Source of the DNA: Lindgomyces ingoldianus
Taxonomy: Eukaryota > Ascomycota > Dothideomycetes > Pleosporales > Lindgomycetaceae
Direction: 5' to 3'
Length of the DNA: 64,000 bases
Assembly (NCBI RefSeq): GCF_010093535.1
Contig: NW_022985167.1
Span: 787,335 to 851,334, forward strand
The notes under the pieces are model-generated. The model did no database searches. It was given only the letters and a program-made list of their open reading frames with translations, and was not told where the DNA came from. Each line of letters opens with the position of its first letter. The stretch's first letter is position 1. Of the stretch, positions 1-12,861 are shown one piece after another. A program made the translations under genes and the position numbers.

Positions 1-293
1 CTTAACTCTGCAACGTCTTATCAGGCCCACTTTACGCGCAGAAAGCTGCCAGAGCTCAATAACGAAACAGCGTGCACATAACTCCGATGCCTCCGTTGAT
101 GCATTTGTCAACATGAACATTATTAAGATAGACGGGCTCACTGCCCCTTATGATTCCGGTTCCGGTTCTGCGGTTTTGTCTCCGGAATCTCACTTTGTAT
201 TTTCTATTCTCTCCTTTCTTGCGTCCTTGACCTCCCTTGAAGTACAGCACGACCTTGTCATTATATTCCCCGGTTGAGTAATTTGGAGTCAAA

Positions 294-3200
294 ATGTGGG
301 GCCTTGGTCTTACAAGTGACCTCCAGAGACAAGAGACAGACCGAACTAGTAATCCCTGGCATGGTGAAGAAGGGGAATACGATCGAAATGAACCAGAAGA
401 ACCTGGACCCTTGAGCCCCGACAGCGGCGTGATAGCCGATCCGGAGGGGACGTGGGGAGAACGATATGTCAGTCATCCTAACCAGCGCATGGCGATGGAG
501 GATTTTGAAGCGCTCAGGGAAACCCTGACGTCGTTATCGAAGACGAGGTCGCAGGCGCATGATAGGCCTGATGGGTTATTCTGGACGCTTAGCAGGAAGA
601 GTACGATGAGGGCGGGACCGAGACGCGCATCGATGTCGAGATCAGACGCGGTCGCTGACGAAGAAGCCGACGATATTGTAGCCGAGAAAGAGGGTGTTTT
701 TGAGCTGGACAAATTTATGAGAGAAGGGCATTTTGAGAAGAGGAAGGATGGCCAGTCCGTGAAGAAGGTTGGTGTGATCTGGAAGAATCTTACCGTGAAA
801 GGTGTAGGATCTACCACGTCCTTCGTCCGAACACTCCCTGATGCTATAATTGGCACCTTCGGCCCCGACCTGTACAAGATTGTGTCGAATTTTATTCCAG
901 TGCTGAAGCTGAAGCTGAAGCAACACGCTCAGACAAGAACAATCATCAACGACTTCTCTGGCGTAGTCCGAGACGGAGAAATGATGCTTGTTCTTGGACG
1001 TCCCGGATCCGGCTGCTCCACCTTCCTCAAAGCCATCGCCAACAATCGAGAAGCATATGCCGAGGTCGGTGGATGTGTCTCTTATGGTGGGATCCCCGCA
1101 GACAAACAGAGAAAACAGTTCAGTGGGGAGGTCAACTATAATCCTGAAGATGACGTGCATTTCGCGAATCTGAACGTTTGGCAAACACTGTACTTTGCGT
1201 TGATGAACAAGACGAAGAAAAATGATAAAGAAGATATTCCAATTACACTAGAAGCCTTGCTTAAGGTGTTTCAAATCTCTCATACTAAGTACACTCCCGT
1301 GGGTGATGAGTTTGTGCGCGGGGTCTCGGGGGGTGAACGAAAACGGGTATATATATACCTCCCTTCAATCTTGCTCTCTTAGATCTCACACATATCTAGG
1401 TGTCCATTGTGGAAACCCTCGCCACCAAATCAACCGTAGTATGCTGGGACAATTCAACTCGAGGGCTAGACGCCTCCACAGCTCTGGACTACGCCAGGTC
1501 ATTGCGTATTATGACAAATATCAGCAACCGAACCACCTTCGTAACACTCTACCAGGCTGGCGAAGCTATCTACGAGCTCATGGACAAGGTTCTCGTCATA
1601 GATCAAGGTCGCTGTATCTTTTCCGGTCCCACCAATGAAGCCAAACAATACTTCATCAACCTAGGTTTCCACTGCCCAGAGCGGCAAACCACCGCTGACT
1701 TTCTAACCTCAGTTACAGATCCAACAGAGCGCCAGTTCTGTGAAGGCTATGAAGAGATCGCGCCGAGGACGCCTGAAGAGCTTGAGACTGCGTTTCGGGC
1801 ATCAGAGAACTATAGGAGGATGTTGAGAGAGATTGAGGAGTATGAGACGGAGTTGGATCGAAGTGGACACAAGAATACGAAGGAGTTTGAGATGGCGGTT
1901 AGAGACAGTAAGAGCAAGACTGTGTCGAGAAAGAGCTCGTTTACAATTAGTTTTGTCAGGCAGGTTTGGGCATGTACGCTGAGAGAGTTTTGGTTAACGT
2001 GGGGAGATAAGACGACTTTGTAAGTTATGGATCTATTAAGAAGGCGGCTTGTGGTTGACCATTGAAAGGATTACGAAGTTCTTTATTATTATCAGCAATA
2101 GCCTCATTGTCGGAAGCCTGTTCTATGGCGAGTCATTAGATACATCAGGTGCATTCGAGAGAGGGGGCGCTTTATTCTTCTCGATCTTGTTCCTGGGTTG
2201 GCTGCAATTATCGGAGTTGATGAAAGCTGTTTCCGGGCGCGTCGTCGTCAAACGACACGAAGATTATGCTTTCTACCGACCGTCAGCTGTCAGTCTGGCA
2301 AGAGTAGTGCAAGACTTCCCACTGCTCCTCCTCCAGGTCATCCCTTTTTGTAAGCACCGCAACCTCACTCACACGAAGTATCTCTAACAAAATGACAAGG
2401 CATAATCATGTACTTCATGACCGAACTCGACACCGACGTCTCAAAATTCTGGATCTATCTCCTCTTCGTCTTCACCACCACCATCTCTATTACCTCCCTC
2501 TACCGCATGTTCGCCGCGCTCTCCCCTACCATCGACGACGCAGTCCGCTTCTCTGGCATCGCACTCAACCTCCTGATCATATACACCGGCTACGTGATCC
2601 CGAAACCACAGCTCGTCAGCGACTACCTCTGGTTCGGGTGGCTTTACTATGTCAATCCGATTTCATATTCATTTGAGGCCGTCTTATCGAACGAATTCAG
2701 CGATAGAATGATGCAGTGTTCCCTGTCGCAACTGGTGCCCCAGGGTCCTGGGGTGGAACAAAATTATCAAGGATGTAGTTTGACAGGCGCGCAACCGAAT
2801 TCACGGTCCGTGCCTGGAGCCGCGTATTTGCAGACAACGTTTAGTTACACGCGAGGCCATTTGTGGAGCAACTTTGGCGCTGTGATTGCGTTTACGGTGT
2901 TGTACATCCTTGTTACAGTGCTCGCTACGGAGATGATTTCGTTTGCAGGTGCGGGTGGGGGAGCACTAGTTTTCAAGAAGTCAAAGTGGGCGAAGAAGAG
3001 CGTGAAACATGCGCCTGTTGATGAGGAGACAGTTGCTATGAGCGAAAGTCCGAATGTGAATGATGCGCGTGGGAGAATGGTGACAGGCGAGAAGGAGGAA
3101 GAGGAGGCGCTAGAACAGATTTCGAGTAATAAGAGTATCTTCACCTGGAAGGACATTGAGTATACCGTTCCATACCAGGGCGGAGAAAGGAAGTTGTTGA

Positions 3201-5092
3201 ACAAGGTGAATGGTTACGCGAAGCCGGGGGTCATGATAGCCCTCGTTGGCGCCTCCGGGGCCGGTAAAACCACACTTCTAAACACACTCTCCCAGCGCCA
3301 AAGAATAGGCGTCGTCTCGGGAGAATTTCTTGTCGATGGCAACACACTATCTCGCAACTTCCAACGCGGAACCGGTTTCTGCGAACAAGTGGACCGGCAC
3401 GACGACACCGCGACAATCCGCGAGGCGCTCGAATTCTCTGCTATCCTACGCCAAAACAATTCCATTCCACGGCAAGAAAAACTTGAATACGTAGATAAAA
3501 TCATAGACCTCCTCGAACTACAGGACATGCAAGACGCACTGATCTCTAGTCTTGGCATTGAGCAAAAGAAGCGGTTGACCATCGGTGTCGAACTGGCTGC
3601 AAAGCCATCGCTGCTTCTTTTCTTAGATGAACCGACTAGTGGGCTTGACAGCAACTCTGCATACTCGATTATCCGGTTTTTGAAGAAATTGGCGCTTTCA
3701 GGACAAGCTATTATCTGTACGATTCACCAACCAAGTTCGACCTTGATCCAGCAGTTTGATATGATTCTCGCGCTGAATCCGGGAGGGAACACGTTTTATT
3801 TCGGACCTGTGGGCGACAATGGAAGGGATGTAATTAAATATTTTGCAGATCGAGGAGTTCAGTGTTCGCCGAGTAAGAATGTCGCCGAGTTTATACTTGA
3901 GACTGCTGCGAAGACTGTCAAGCGCGAGAATGGGACCAGGATCGACTGGAATGAGGAGTGGAAGAAGTCGTCGGAGAACCGAGCCCTGCTGAAAGAAATC
4001 GAGAGAATCAAGTCCGAGTGCAGGAGAGTGGCGACCGAAACCTCCCACGAAGAAGCTAAAGAATTCGCAGCCCCGGTCTGGCTTCAAACAGTAGTACTGA
4101 CAAAGCGGACGTTCATCCAGTACTGGCGCGATCCATCATACCTCTACGGCAAACTCTTCGTGGCAGTCATCGTTGGAATTTTCAATGGGTTTACATTCTA
4201 CATGCTTGGAAACAGCATCCAAGACATGCAAAACAGGATGTTCACCCCATTCGTAATCATCCTCATTCCCCCGACAATTGTTAATGGGGTGGTCCCCAAA
4301 TTTTACCAGAACATGGCGCTGTGGCAAATCCGAGAGTTACCGAGCAGAATATATGGCTGGTTCGCCTTTACAACCGCCCAAGTTGTCGCCGAGATCCCTA
4401 TCGCGATCATGAGTTCGGTGCTATACTGGCTGCTATGGTACTACCCGACGGGTCTCCCCGCGGATTCATCGACAGCAGGATACGTGTTCTTGATGACGAT
4501 GCTCTTCTACCTCTTCATCTCGTCGTGGGGCCAATGGATCTGTGCCTTTGCGCCCTCCTTTACCGTCATTTCAAACGTTCTTCCCTTCTTCTTCGTCATG
4601 TTCTCCCTCTTCAACGGCATCGTGCGTCCCTACTCGCAGCTCTCAGTCTTCTGGCGCTACTGGATGTACTTCGTCAACCCGTCCACATATTGGATTGGTG
4701 GTGTGCTCGCCGCAACCATGCACAACATTCCCGTCAATTGCACCATGTCCGAGACTGTGATTTTCGACACTCCCGCCAGTCGCTCGTGTGGCGAATACGC
4801 AAATAGCTTTCTAGAAGAAGCCCCAGGGTACTTGCTCAATCCGGAAGCGAGAAGTGGGTGCATGTATTGTCCGTACAGCAATGGAGATGATTATTTGCGA
4901 ACGCTGAATATCGATGCTGGGGATAAGTGGAGAGACTTTGGTATCTTTTTTGCGTTTTGCATGTCGAATTGGGCGCTGGTGTATTTCTTCATATGGAGTG
5001 TGCGTATTAAAGGGTGGTCATTCGGATTTGGGAAGCTGGGATCTTGGATCGGGAAAGGTGTTCGTCAGGCCAAGAGATATTCCAAAAGATAG
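294..5092 (+). CDS. PDR-type (ABCG) ABC multidrug transporter
   Basis: Full-size fungal pleiotropic drug resistance pump in the plasma membrane, ATP-driven exporter of hydrophobic compounds. Exons 294-1346, 1400-2019, 2069-2349 and 2400-5092 join to 1548 residues, the usual PDR length, in the order NBD-TMD-NBD-TMD. The N terminus carries the PDR motif MEDFEALRETL. NBD1 has Walker A GRPGSGCST (about residue 235, Cys in place of the Walker lysine, normal for fungal PDR), signature VSGGERKRV (about 343) and Walker B WDNSTRGLD (about 366). NBD2 has Walker A GASGAGKTT (about 935), the degenerate signature EQKKRLTIGVEL (about 1037) and Walker B LFLDEPTSGLD (about 1057). All three introns are GT-AG and 49-53 nt. 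The start ATG at 294 has a good context (CAAAATG). It is convergent with an MFS exporter. The class is certain; substrates cannot be read from sequence. Confidence 0.96.
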
Positions 5093-6091
5093 CGTGAAAG
5101 CAGTTGGGACGTTAAGGGCAATGGTCGCGGCACTGGAGCCCCTTGCTGGTTCTTGCTAAATAGGAAACTGGGTAGTGAATGATTTCGAGTGCTAGAATTA
5201 GGTAATGACGCCTTTGTTGCCGCAGTCTCTCGGTATTGATCACGTGGTACAGGCTCAGCGCATACATCTCATCTCCCTCTGCCTTTTTCTTAGTCTGCGT
5301 GACCTTTACCTCCTCCAGGCCCTGAAATTGGCTACGGGTCAGAATCTCTATCATCCGCTGTACCTTTTCAAGGCCTCATCATATGTCGAGCCCCGAGTCT
5401 GATGGTTCAGAACTCTGCTAGGAAAATGGCTCTGTCCCCCAGTTCTAGGAATCCAACCCGTTAGTGTCTGAATCGAAGGACCGAAAATCCAGGTCCCCGT
5501 CCTCGACCATATCCCAGGCCAGAAGACGCGAAATCTGGATGTCAGGTCCCTCCTCATTATCTGACTCTTCAATCCCCTACCCAACGGCTCAGACCATCCA
5601 CACACCTGATTTCGAATGAGCGGGAAACACGGTGAGCAAGAGTTTCTCGGTTCATGTTGCCTGGGGTATCCTCGCAGTTAGGGACGGGATCCTAGGTTGA
5701 GGCGGCGATGCAGTAGGAGATCGAAGAGGGTGGATTTCGAAAGTGAGGTCGGTGTAGCAGTACATTTTGTTTGGAAAAGGGCCGATTGGTACAGTGATAA
5801 GCAGATGGGCGTGGGTTGTGGCTGTGCGATGGTACGGTGTTGCTAGGCCCATGGGTTGTTGGAGGGCAGAAAAAATATTAGAAAGAATTTCCTGGTGTTG
5901 GGGTGGACGGCAAACGGACAGCGCTGCAAGCAGTGCCATATCGCGTGCGCCGCCAACTGTGAGGGAGCAGTATTCTAAATTTTTCGCGCCGAGGTATCTA
6001 AAATGCTTACAAGAACGCCATGCTAATGCAAAATTACCCAATTTACCAGTTAAGCCCATCCTCAAATATCCTCGAATGCAAGTAGCTACGC
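5093..6091. other. Intergenic, between convergent transporter genes
   Basis: About 1 kb between the ABC pump and the MFS gene. It should hold both 3' UTRs. Short open frames exist here on both strands, but none shows a recognisable domain. Confidence 0.5.
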
Positions 6092-7953
6092 TTAGAAATT
6101 GACCTGGAACATGGGGTTCGTTCTTATCCGCTCACCATAATATCTGAAGAGAACCAACACGGGCACTAACGCCAACGCAATGAATCCGAGAAGACTGTTC
6201 CCCCATCCTAAGCCTAAAGCGTCGTACATACTGAGACCACTGAGGGGTAGTAAGGCGCCGAAGATAGATCGCAGGACGGTGTTTGCTGCGATGGCAGAAG
6301 CGGCATGTAAAGTAAACGCATCGACGAGGTATGTCTGCACCGTCATCATGCCTGTGAGATTTCCGAGACCAACGAAAGCTGTGCCGATTATCGGCGCGAT
6401 CCAGTGGACTTTCTTCTCAGTCGTCCATCCGTAGAGGAATAGGCCGATGGGAAGACCGATTGAACCAGGCAGCGTCAAGATGACGGGGAGGCGATGTTCA
6501 GGTTTTACATTGCCTTTTGCTTGATGTTTCTTGATGATCTTGTCGCTCATGATACCCAAGACGACCATTCCAATGAGCATACCGGCTCCGACACCGATGT
6601 ACGAAAGACCGACAATGCCAGAGGAGAAGTGGTATTGGCCCTCAAAGACAAAAGTAATGGTTGTAAATAGTAGGTAAAGAATGCCGTAGTTGATAGAGAT
6701 GTAGATGGACATGAGAAGCACAATGGGCGAAAGGAAGAGCATCTTCATCGGGCGCACGATGCTGCGTTTGAAGAGTTCGCCCGGTGAAATCTGGAGTGTG
6801 AGTTTCGAGCGTAAGTTTGGATTTCCTGTTTCTTTTCGCAGACGGGCGGCTTTTTGTTCGAGGATAGTAACGGCGTATGTTTCGCGACTAGTTACGAGAA
6901 GGAGGAGGGAGAAAAATCCACCCTATGCTTTGTTAGCATTACATATTGACATACTGTTGAAATTCTCCTGGAGTTTAGCAAGAGCCTGGATGGATTGACT
7001 CTCCTCCAATCATGTTCTAGGTTATATGATAACACGATGGAGGAAGCAGAAGGAAAAGTACGAGAAGTACGAGAAGTACTTACAAAAATGGCAAGGATCC
7101 AGAACACCCACCTCCACCCCTTGGCTTCGACCAAAAAGCCACCGCATACAGGGCCAACAACAGGGCCAATCAAAGGTCCCATGGCCCAAATCGCCATTGC
7201 GCCTGCTCGCTTCTCGCGGGGCATGAGATCCGCAATCGTGCCACCACCAATCGTGAGGGGCGAGGAACCAGCACATCCAGCGAGAAATCGAAAGCCGATG
7301 AGCATGTTTAGGTTGGTGCTGACGGCACATGCTATGGTGAAGATAAGGAAGAGGAAATTGCAGATATTGTAAATTGGCATCCGGCCATATAATTCGCTCA
7401 TGGGAGCAATTATCAGAGGGCCAATTGCGAAACCGAGAATATAAACCGAAACTACGAAGGATGCAAGCAAATTTGAGGTTTCACCAAATGAGCGCATGAC
7501 TTCTGGTACACCTGGTGCAAAGAATGAGGATGCGAGGGGTCTGTAGCCGTTAGCCAAGAAAAGGAGGCGGTTAAACGGTTCACGATCAACGTACGTGATT
7601 AGTGTAACAGCAGACAGAACCCCAATAATCCCCCATTTCTTACTGTCGGGCCAATTCATTGGATTCTGCGGGTCGTCTGGGCCATCCCAATCTACAATAT
7701 TCGGATCTGTCTCCCCTTCCTGGGTGGTCGCAGTGACTTCTTCTCCAAGCGTTGATTCATCCTGAGAGTCGGCATTGCTCCGCACCGCTTTTTCAAGATC
7801 GACATTACCTCCGGTGTGCTGGGGTGACGTATATGTGCCGAGATTCGAGGGTATATCGGCATCATGTCCTTCTTCGTACGCAAGTTCGAGTTTCTCATCC
7901 TTCAAGTCGCCAGCCTCGCGTGCCGGATTCGCGTATTCTCCGGGCATCCCCAT
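6092..7953 (-). CDS. DHA1-family MFS drug:H+ antiporter
   Basis: Twelve-TM major facilitator exporter. Exons on the minus strand are 7953-7595, 7540-7084 and 6922-6092, joining to 548 residues. The first intron (54 nt) restores [18 protein letters not shown] in TM1. The second (161 nt) joins WVFWILAIF to [17 protein letters not shown]. Family marks are the cytosolic motif [13 protein letters not shown] before TM1, the loop 2-3 motif [14 protein letters not shown] and the TM5 stretch [15 protein letters not shown]. The N-terminal ~95 residues are acidic and hydrophilic, typical of fungal DHA1 pumps. These pumps export drugs, polyamines or secondary metabolites; the specific substrate is unknown. 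No biosynthetic genes lie beside it apart from the convergent ABC pump. Confidence 0.93.
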
Positions 7954-10900
7954 CGAAAAGTCGGTATCTGATCTGAGCCACTATTAGCTCAAACTTTGGG
8001 AAGTGTTTATAGTCCGTCTAGAAATATTTTTGAAAAGGTACCCCGAATAATGTTGAAGCTGCTGACTATCCGCTGCCAAAGAGAGCAATTCTTACCGACA
8101 AAAATGTCAACGACGGGAGCCGCCGCACCTAAATTCTCACGAAACCAGTCCAGTCACCTCTTACTATATCACTGTCCAGAACCTCTTATATCAAATCGCC
8201 AAGCGCCCTCAGAACTGAATGAATAGTGCAAGAGAGGGAGACGAGAGGGAGGGTGGTAAACAGTAGAGTCAAAAAATGGTCAGAGTAAACCCGAAGGCCT
8301 GGCTTCTTATTCCCTTAGTCGAATCGAAGCACTCCTCCTTGGTTTGCCCTGTTCGCACCCGGATCGCGGGAGCGACGTCGACCCGGTGCCAGTGCCGAAC
8401 GTCCGATGGAGTGGCACCCACTGCATCTCTACACCTGGCGTGTTTCTGCCCTATGAAAGGGGCAGACATGGTCTCCTTCAGCCTCTTACCGCACTTCGTT
8501 TCTCCCTCGAACGAACCCCTTTGGGAGAGGTTGCTGATCTCAAGCGTATGGAAAGGACGGCGATTGGTGCGAGGGATGCCGTGCTCCGTGCTTTTCAGTG
8601 GCATTTCCGCGTCAGGCGTCGAGAGTGGCATCCTCCGCTGTCGGATTTAGCTGGAGATAGAGCGGCTTATGGGTGGGCGGAGGATCGGGCATGGAGGGTC
8701 GGTGGGAAGACCACGGAGTATTGATCTTGTTCGTCGGTTACTAAACGAGACACGGTAACTAAACGAGGTCTCTCGGAAGGCTCCAGGACCAACACCAAAG
8801 ACCAAAGTGGTATTGGGGCACGGCGTTCCTATCTGGAGCACGAATCGATCTATGCCCAAGGAGTTAGATCAGTGCCGCGTGGAGAATGCATCACTTTCTC
8901 CATAAGGTGTACAACATTTTATCACAGAACACGGAACCTTGCCTGGGTGAGATCGTATTCAAACCCCTGCCTGAATTCGGCAGGAAGTTAACAAGATACA
9001 ATGTCCCATCCTAAATAAGCCCCCTTGTCATTTACCGCCATTTCGCAGACCAATCCTTCGACTTCGTCCGAAACCCGCAAAAGTAGACTGCAGCTCTGCT
9101 GCAGCCTCACCCCACCTCATGCACACAACGATCTGGGCTTTGGACACACCCACTCTGCATCTCACACGAGCATGGCGCCGCTGATCGCCCCGCCTCATGC
9201 GTAAATCGTTTGTGGATGGTGGGCGGCCATGGTCGTCTGCAGCTAGCTGGCTATTCTGTCTTGCGAAGCAAAGGCCCACGTGACGCCATGAGTGATTCCA
9301 TATCTTTGCGTTACTACCATCTAAACAACCACGATAACTCAAGAAGACGTTTAAAGTAGGGATAAGCCTCCCGAATGCGACCCTTTCGTAGTTGATCCAG
9401 CTTATCGGTAACTAAGAACGGTCAGAAAACTAAGGTGCCTTAAGCTCAACACTTATCAGAAACGGTTCCATCGACCTTGAAGAGCAATTACGTAGGTAGG
9501 ACTGCCTATTTCAAGTCACCTGGTTTCTCCCTCCCTTACGCCAGGCCGAGCTGGGATGGTTAGAGACTTTTTCTGAAGTGTTTTGGGAGAGACATACCCT
9601 TTCTAAGGCAGGCGCTCATCTCAATTCCTTCAACGTTGTAAGTCTGGGCCGCACGTACTCGTGACATACAGGTGATGTTGCGTCGCCAAAAGGTCAACCT
9701 TCCAGCTAGCACAGCAGAAGGATATATATAGGCGGATAATTGTATGCGACAGGTGACTTATCCTTTCTTTCCTGTATTCATTGCCCGGCTTCTTGGGCTT
9801 CTTGGCAAAGCCAGCAAAACAATGATCTGTGTCCATCGGTACTCACTCACTCTAGTGATGAGCTCTGGTGGCTATTGTTAACGAGCTTTCGATTCCAATC
9901 CCGACCTGTTAGCTGCCTCTTAAGCGCTCATCCTCTAGGATTCAACTAAAATATGTGGCGGACTCCTTCCAATGCTTCCATTCTCACGTCTTTTAGACGC
10001 ACCTCCATATTCGAGAGTTTCCAAGAAGTGCATGGGAGATACCATGCTATCCCCGCAGGAACCTTACTCTGTCTGCTATGAGGTTAACAATTCGCGGGAT
10101 ACTTTAATATCCGGAACCAGGCCGTTTATTTTGGTGGCTAGCTGTATTAGGCCGACTGCGGCGCTTCTCCTCTCTTCTCTTCCCACCTTTCTCTTTATAT
10201 AGAACGCTGTAGTGTGGTGCGCTACCTAACTCACAATCCCGATTTCCACTTCTCTGACCTCCACCATTATTCCTACACTCGATCTTCTTACACTGCACTA
10301 AAAAGCTACTACCAGCTCCAGCCTTCGTACAACATGCCATACACCTGTCATCATATTTCATGAGGTGGGACTGCAACAGAGTTGGAATTAAATACGGGAT
10401 CCTGGTTCTGCCAACATCGTTGGTATTTCGGAGAAATCTCCTTTTTGTTACAGACAACTCCCCCACCAATTTGGCGTGGAAATCAGGAGACACCCTCTAG
10501 CAACAACACGTTCGCAGCTGTTCGCTATCTAGATCCAGATCCAAAAACGACTAATCTCTCGGCTTGGTTAGCAGGCGGCTAAGGCTTCCCGGAATTGTCC
10601 ATATAGAACTCGCGATCGGCTCGAGTATTGAAGGCTTCCTCTGGGTGGGCAAACACGGAAATAGAGGGATTCTGTACTGGCGTCTCCAACAGCCTGAATT
10701 GATTATTTAATACAATTCCCTCTCGTTTCTGACATATCCCATCTCCAAAGCCGAGAACCCTTTTCCAAAACCTACTAGAATCGCGAGAATCCGGAGGAAT
10801 GTCAGACTCATATGTGGCGTGATAAAGGAGTATCACAATATTATTCACGGAACACGAAAGAAACTTGAATGCACGAAGGCGACGAAAGACGAAAGAATGA

Positions 10901-11147
10901 GAATGTAACATCTTGACATATATCGAAATTTTAGCATTCTGCACGCACGACTCACTTTCATGGACACATCCATCAAGGGAAAGTAGGAAGCCACGAAATT
11001 CTCTCACACATTCATGTACATACAATGAAAGGCTCTCCCCGGTCCAATTCAGTCCAGACCCATTGCCAACCACCAACTAACATCCCAACCTCCTAAAAGC
11101 CCCCAGTTTCATCCCTTTCTCCTAACGATCAACCACCGCCATCCCAT
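7954..11147. other. Long gene-poor interval, no supported gene
   Basis: About 3.2 kb. A more GC-rich patch at 8276-8724 holds overlapping open frames on both strands, none with a recognisable domain or splice pattern. The rest has only short frames. It should include the promoter of the MFS gene and the 3' end of the SDHB gene. I see no tRNA, repeat array or transposon ends here. Confidence 0.5.
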
Positions 11148-12235
11148 TCACATAAAAGACATACTCTTCTTTATCTCTGCAATTGCCAACGCCGGATTCA
11201 GGCCCTTCGGACACGTCCGCGAGCAATTCAGGATAGTATGGCAACGATACACACTCATACTATTATTCAAAGCATCCTGGCGTTCGGCCTTCTTCTCGTC
11301 TCGGGAGTCAGCGATCCAGCGGTAGGATTGGAGGAGAACGGCGGGGCCAAGGTATTCCTCTTGGTTCCACCAGTAGGACGGGCAGGAGGTGGAGCAGCAG
11401 GCGCAGAGGATGCATTCGTATAAACCATCGAGCTTTTTGCGCTCGGCTATGGATTGGCGGTATTCGCGGCCCTGGGGAGTGGTGGTTAGTATGTGGTTAG
11501 ATGGAAAGGAGGGGAGAATTAGTAGACGTACGTCTGGAGGTGGAGTAGCACGCTGGAGGTATGGTTTGATGGAGCGGTATTGCTTGTAGAAGAGCGTCAT
11601 ATCCGGTACCAAGTCCTTAACGATGAACATGTGTGGGAGGGGGTAGATGCGAGATTCCTTGGCGGTGTCGGTGGGGATACGGCCTGTTGGAGCTCTGTCA
11701 GCAAATCGTTGTCCCAAGTTTCAACCAATTCATGCCACATACAAAGACAAGCCAACGTATTAACACCGTCGATGTTCATAGCACAGCTACCACAAATACC
11801 CTCACGACAGCTCCTCCGGAAGGTCAGAGTCGGGTCTGTCTCATTCTTGATTCGAATCAGTGCGTCCAACATCATGGGCCCGGTCTTGTTCAGGTCTAGT
11901 GTGTAGGTCTGCATCCGCGGCTTCGAGGTCGGCTCATCGGGATTCCAGCGGTAGATGTGGAAAGTCTTGATCTTGGCCGCCTTTGCGGGCTCCGGGTCTT
12001 TGACCGTTGACGTCCTAGATTTCGGGATGGCCTTGCGAGCCGGGTCCGGCACTGTAGCTTCGGCAGCCTTGGAGATGGGGTCGACTGAGGCAAAGCTGCG
12101 TGTGAAGACGGCGGGCCGAACGGCTGCGGGGCGGATTGTGTCAGTAAGATTGCGATTGAGGCTCGAGCCATTGAGAGCAGTGAGCGTACCTGTCCGCCTC
12201 GTAGCCAGACGAGCAAGAGCGCGCGTGGTTGCCAT
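11148..12235 (-). CDS. SDH2: Succinate dehydrogenase iron-sulfur subunit (complex II), mitochondrial
   Basis: Electron-transfer subunit of complex II in the mitochondrial inner membrane, passing electrons from SdhA flavin to ubiquinone. Minus-strand exons 12235-12190, 12123-11743, 11683-11532 and 11471-11148 give 300 residues. The N terminus [14 protein letters not shown] is a mitochondrial presequence. The [2Fe-2S] ligands lie in [16 protein letters not shown] and LACLC. The [4Fe-4S] and [3Fe-4S] ligands lie in [16 protein letters not shown] and [17 protein letters not shown]. The start at 12235 is preferred over an in-frame ATG at 12280 because it begins the presequence. The first intron (66 nt) keeps the frame open if unspliced. 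Quinone-site residues P224, N229 and H271 (equivalent to P225, N230 and H272 of Botrytis SdhB) are the fungicide-sensitive wild type. Divergent from the HAD gene. Confidence 0.96.
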
Positions 12236-12861
12236 TGTGAAAGGGTGGTGTGGATGTGGTGGCATGGCAAAGACGTTCAAGCCGTGGTGTCATGGAAGTT
12301 GCTCTTGATCAGCTTAGACTAACGCACCGCCCCTGATTGGTTGGCGGCGAAAGAGCATCCGAGGTTTGCAGGTCGGGGGAACTCGGCATGTGCGCCACCA
12401 ACTTTCTCGTCCCTGCATCACCACAAATGTTAACAATCAACATCTCAAGTATAACTATGATAGTCCTCCGAATGCCCAGTGTCTATAGTGTTAAAGAGCG
12501 GTAGGAGAGCGCAGTGGTCGAACGCAGTGGCTCAATGCAGTGGATCAAACAGAGTCACGAGATCTCAAGCACCCTTCACCTTCTTACCTAACGTAGAACA
12601 TGACCAGGGCAGAGTTTATCTAGTAAACCTATTGCTGAGACTGGGGTGGAGGCTGATAAGATGCAAGCTTTTGCTCTGAGTTGCCCTTGTCATGTTCCAC
12701 GTTAGCTAACATGGTTCAGTAACACACTTTCTTGCACTTTCGATTTCGTTGCTCCATGTCAAGCAAGTTTGTTTCGCATCTATACAAACCTCCACCATCC
12801 GATCAGCCACCTCACAACACTACTTTCTCCTCCATAAGCATTCTCGTCCCCTTCTAAAACA
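12236..12861. promoter_or_regulatory. Divergent promoter region SDHB / HAD phosphatase
   Basis: 626 bp separate the two start codons. Pyrimidine-rich stretches precede the HAD start at 12862. No specific operator recognised. Confidence 0.4.

Noticed and set aside
56..476. Minus-strand open frames at the left edge
   Set aside because: They overlap the promoter and first exon of the ABC pump and show no domain or splice logic.
8269..8859. Several overlapping ORFs of 70-126 codons
   Set aside because: Open on both strands at once, arginine/serine-rich, no recognisable motif; composition explains them.
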